Below are positions 23,094 through 23,321 of a stretch of 23,321 nucleotides of DNA, piece by piece. The translations under genes were made by a program, and so were the position numbers. Position 1 is the stretch's first letter. Each line of letters begins with the position of its first letter. Source of the DNA: an uncultured Streptococcus sp. Lineage in GTDB: Bacteria; Bacillota; Bacilli; Lactobacillales; Streptococcaceae. The notes under the pieces are model-generated. The model saw nothing but the letters and a program-made list of their open reading frames with translations. It did not search any database and was not told the DNA's origin. The stretch spans positions 1 through 23,321 of the forward strand of contig NZ_CALIIB010000153.1 of the NCBI RefSeq assembly GCF_938020365.1, read 5' to 3'.

Positions 23094-23100
23094 GCAATTC

Positions 23101-23321
23101 TTACTTTTTATCATGCTGCGTCAGTTCCTGATTGTAGGCCAAAGCTAGCTTAATCCAGTAAGATAGTTCCTTTTGTCCCTCGCTATCTAAATCAATATAG
23201 CCATGATAAAGCCTATTCTTCATCACTGTGACACTGGCACCATTTTTAGGCAGGACCTGCTTTTCCAGTTCCTTACCGATGCGGACCATGACAAGCTCTT
23301 GACCTCTCGAACTCACAGTAA
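23101..23321 (-). CDS. TfoX N-terminal domain family protein, C-terminal part
   Basis: An open frame that enters from beyond the window and stops at 23101, giving the last 73 residues. The pattern ELVMVRIGKE, a Gly-ending loop, YHGYIDLD and then LSYWIKLALAYNQEL matches the C-terminal half of TfoX-N-terminal-domain proteins, where a strand with MVRVG, an MKGxxxVD segment and a helix LxxWVxxALxF close the domain. Many members are small stand-alone proteins of about 110 residues with unknown roles; the TfoX/Sxy name comes from competence regulation in Gammaproteobacteria and does not imply that function here. A GTG at 23316 lies in frame, but the frame is open above it and the domain would be incomplete, so I treat it as internal. 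Confidence 0.65.
   Translation of the reverse strand, partial: TVSSRGQELVMVRIGKELEKQVLPKNGASVTVMKNRLYHGYIDLDSEGQKELSYWIKLALAYNQELTQHDKK

Larger units (their letters stand above)
22487..23100. other. Long AT-rich intergenic stretch, possibly with a decayed gene
   Basis: These 614 bases separate the phosphorylase from the TfoX-like gene. The first 80 hold the phosphorylase promoter. From 22738 a plus-strand ATG opens a 29-codon frame (starts MFQKIEFLNS) behind a TATAAT at 22726-22731, and then stops. The sequence continues open in another frame from 22812 to 23093. No ribosome site, tRNA, riboswitch or clear terminator is visible. Confidence 0.4.

Overview
The window looks like chromosome from a viridans-type Streptococcus, probably the Sanguinis group or a close relative. 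The basis is gene content and order: glmU, trxB, DUF4059, an amino-acid ABC permease/ATPase pair, a DEAD-box helicase, mraY-pbp2X-ftsL-rsmH, lemA-htpX and rsmG, with Gram-positive ribosome binding sites and many extended -10 promoters. The species cannot be fixed from the sequence alone.

Layout. (1) 1-1048: 5' part of glmU on the minus strand, cut by the window edge. (2) 1049-2040: a small accessory patch on the plus strand. It has a strong promoter, a 94-95-codon gene resembling enterocin-A-type bacteriocin immunity proteins, and frameshifted coding remnants around it. (3) 2148-5291: a secreted 1047-residue protein with seven Bsp-like repeats and a C-terminal C39-like cysteine peptidase domain. 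Its promoter carries a good match to a WalR/VicR operator. (4) 5501-8349: trxB, a DUF4059 membrane protein, and an ATPase-permease pair for amino acid uptake with no binding-protein gene beside it. (5) 8558-14542: a DEAD-box RNA helicase with its own promoter, preceded by the wall and division operon rsmH-ftsL-pbp2X-mraY, all on the minus strand. (6) 14790-16013: an MFS exporter on the plus strand, convergent with lemA-htpX (16068-17537, minus). A palindrome that overlaps the htpX stop codon serves as the terminator. (7) 17809-18522: rsmG on the plus strand. (8) 18574-22486: a minus-strand unit of nucleoside phosphorylase, a fused double-ATPase ECF subunit, EcfT and a two-helix membrane protein. 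No S-component gene is present. (9) 22487-23100: mostly non-coding with a possible decayed gene, followed by the C-terminal part of a TfoX-N-terminal-domain protein running off the window.

Much of the window serves cell-wall growth: UDP-GlcNAc (glmU), lipid I (mraY), septal crosslinking (pbp2X, ftsL) and a probable WalRK-controlled wall-associated peptidase. trxB beside an amino acid importer hints at thiol supply and reduction, which is inference. The most distinctive parts are the WalR-box/Bsp-repeat/C39 gene, the eroded immunity-like patch beside glmU, and the phosphorylase-ECF cassette without a specificity subunit.
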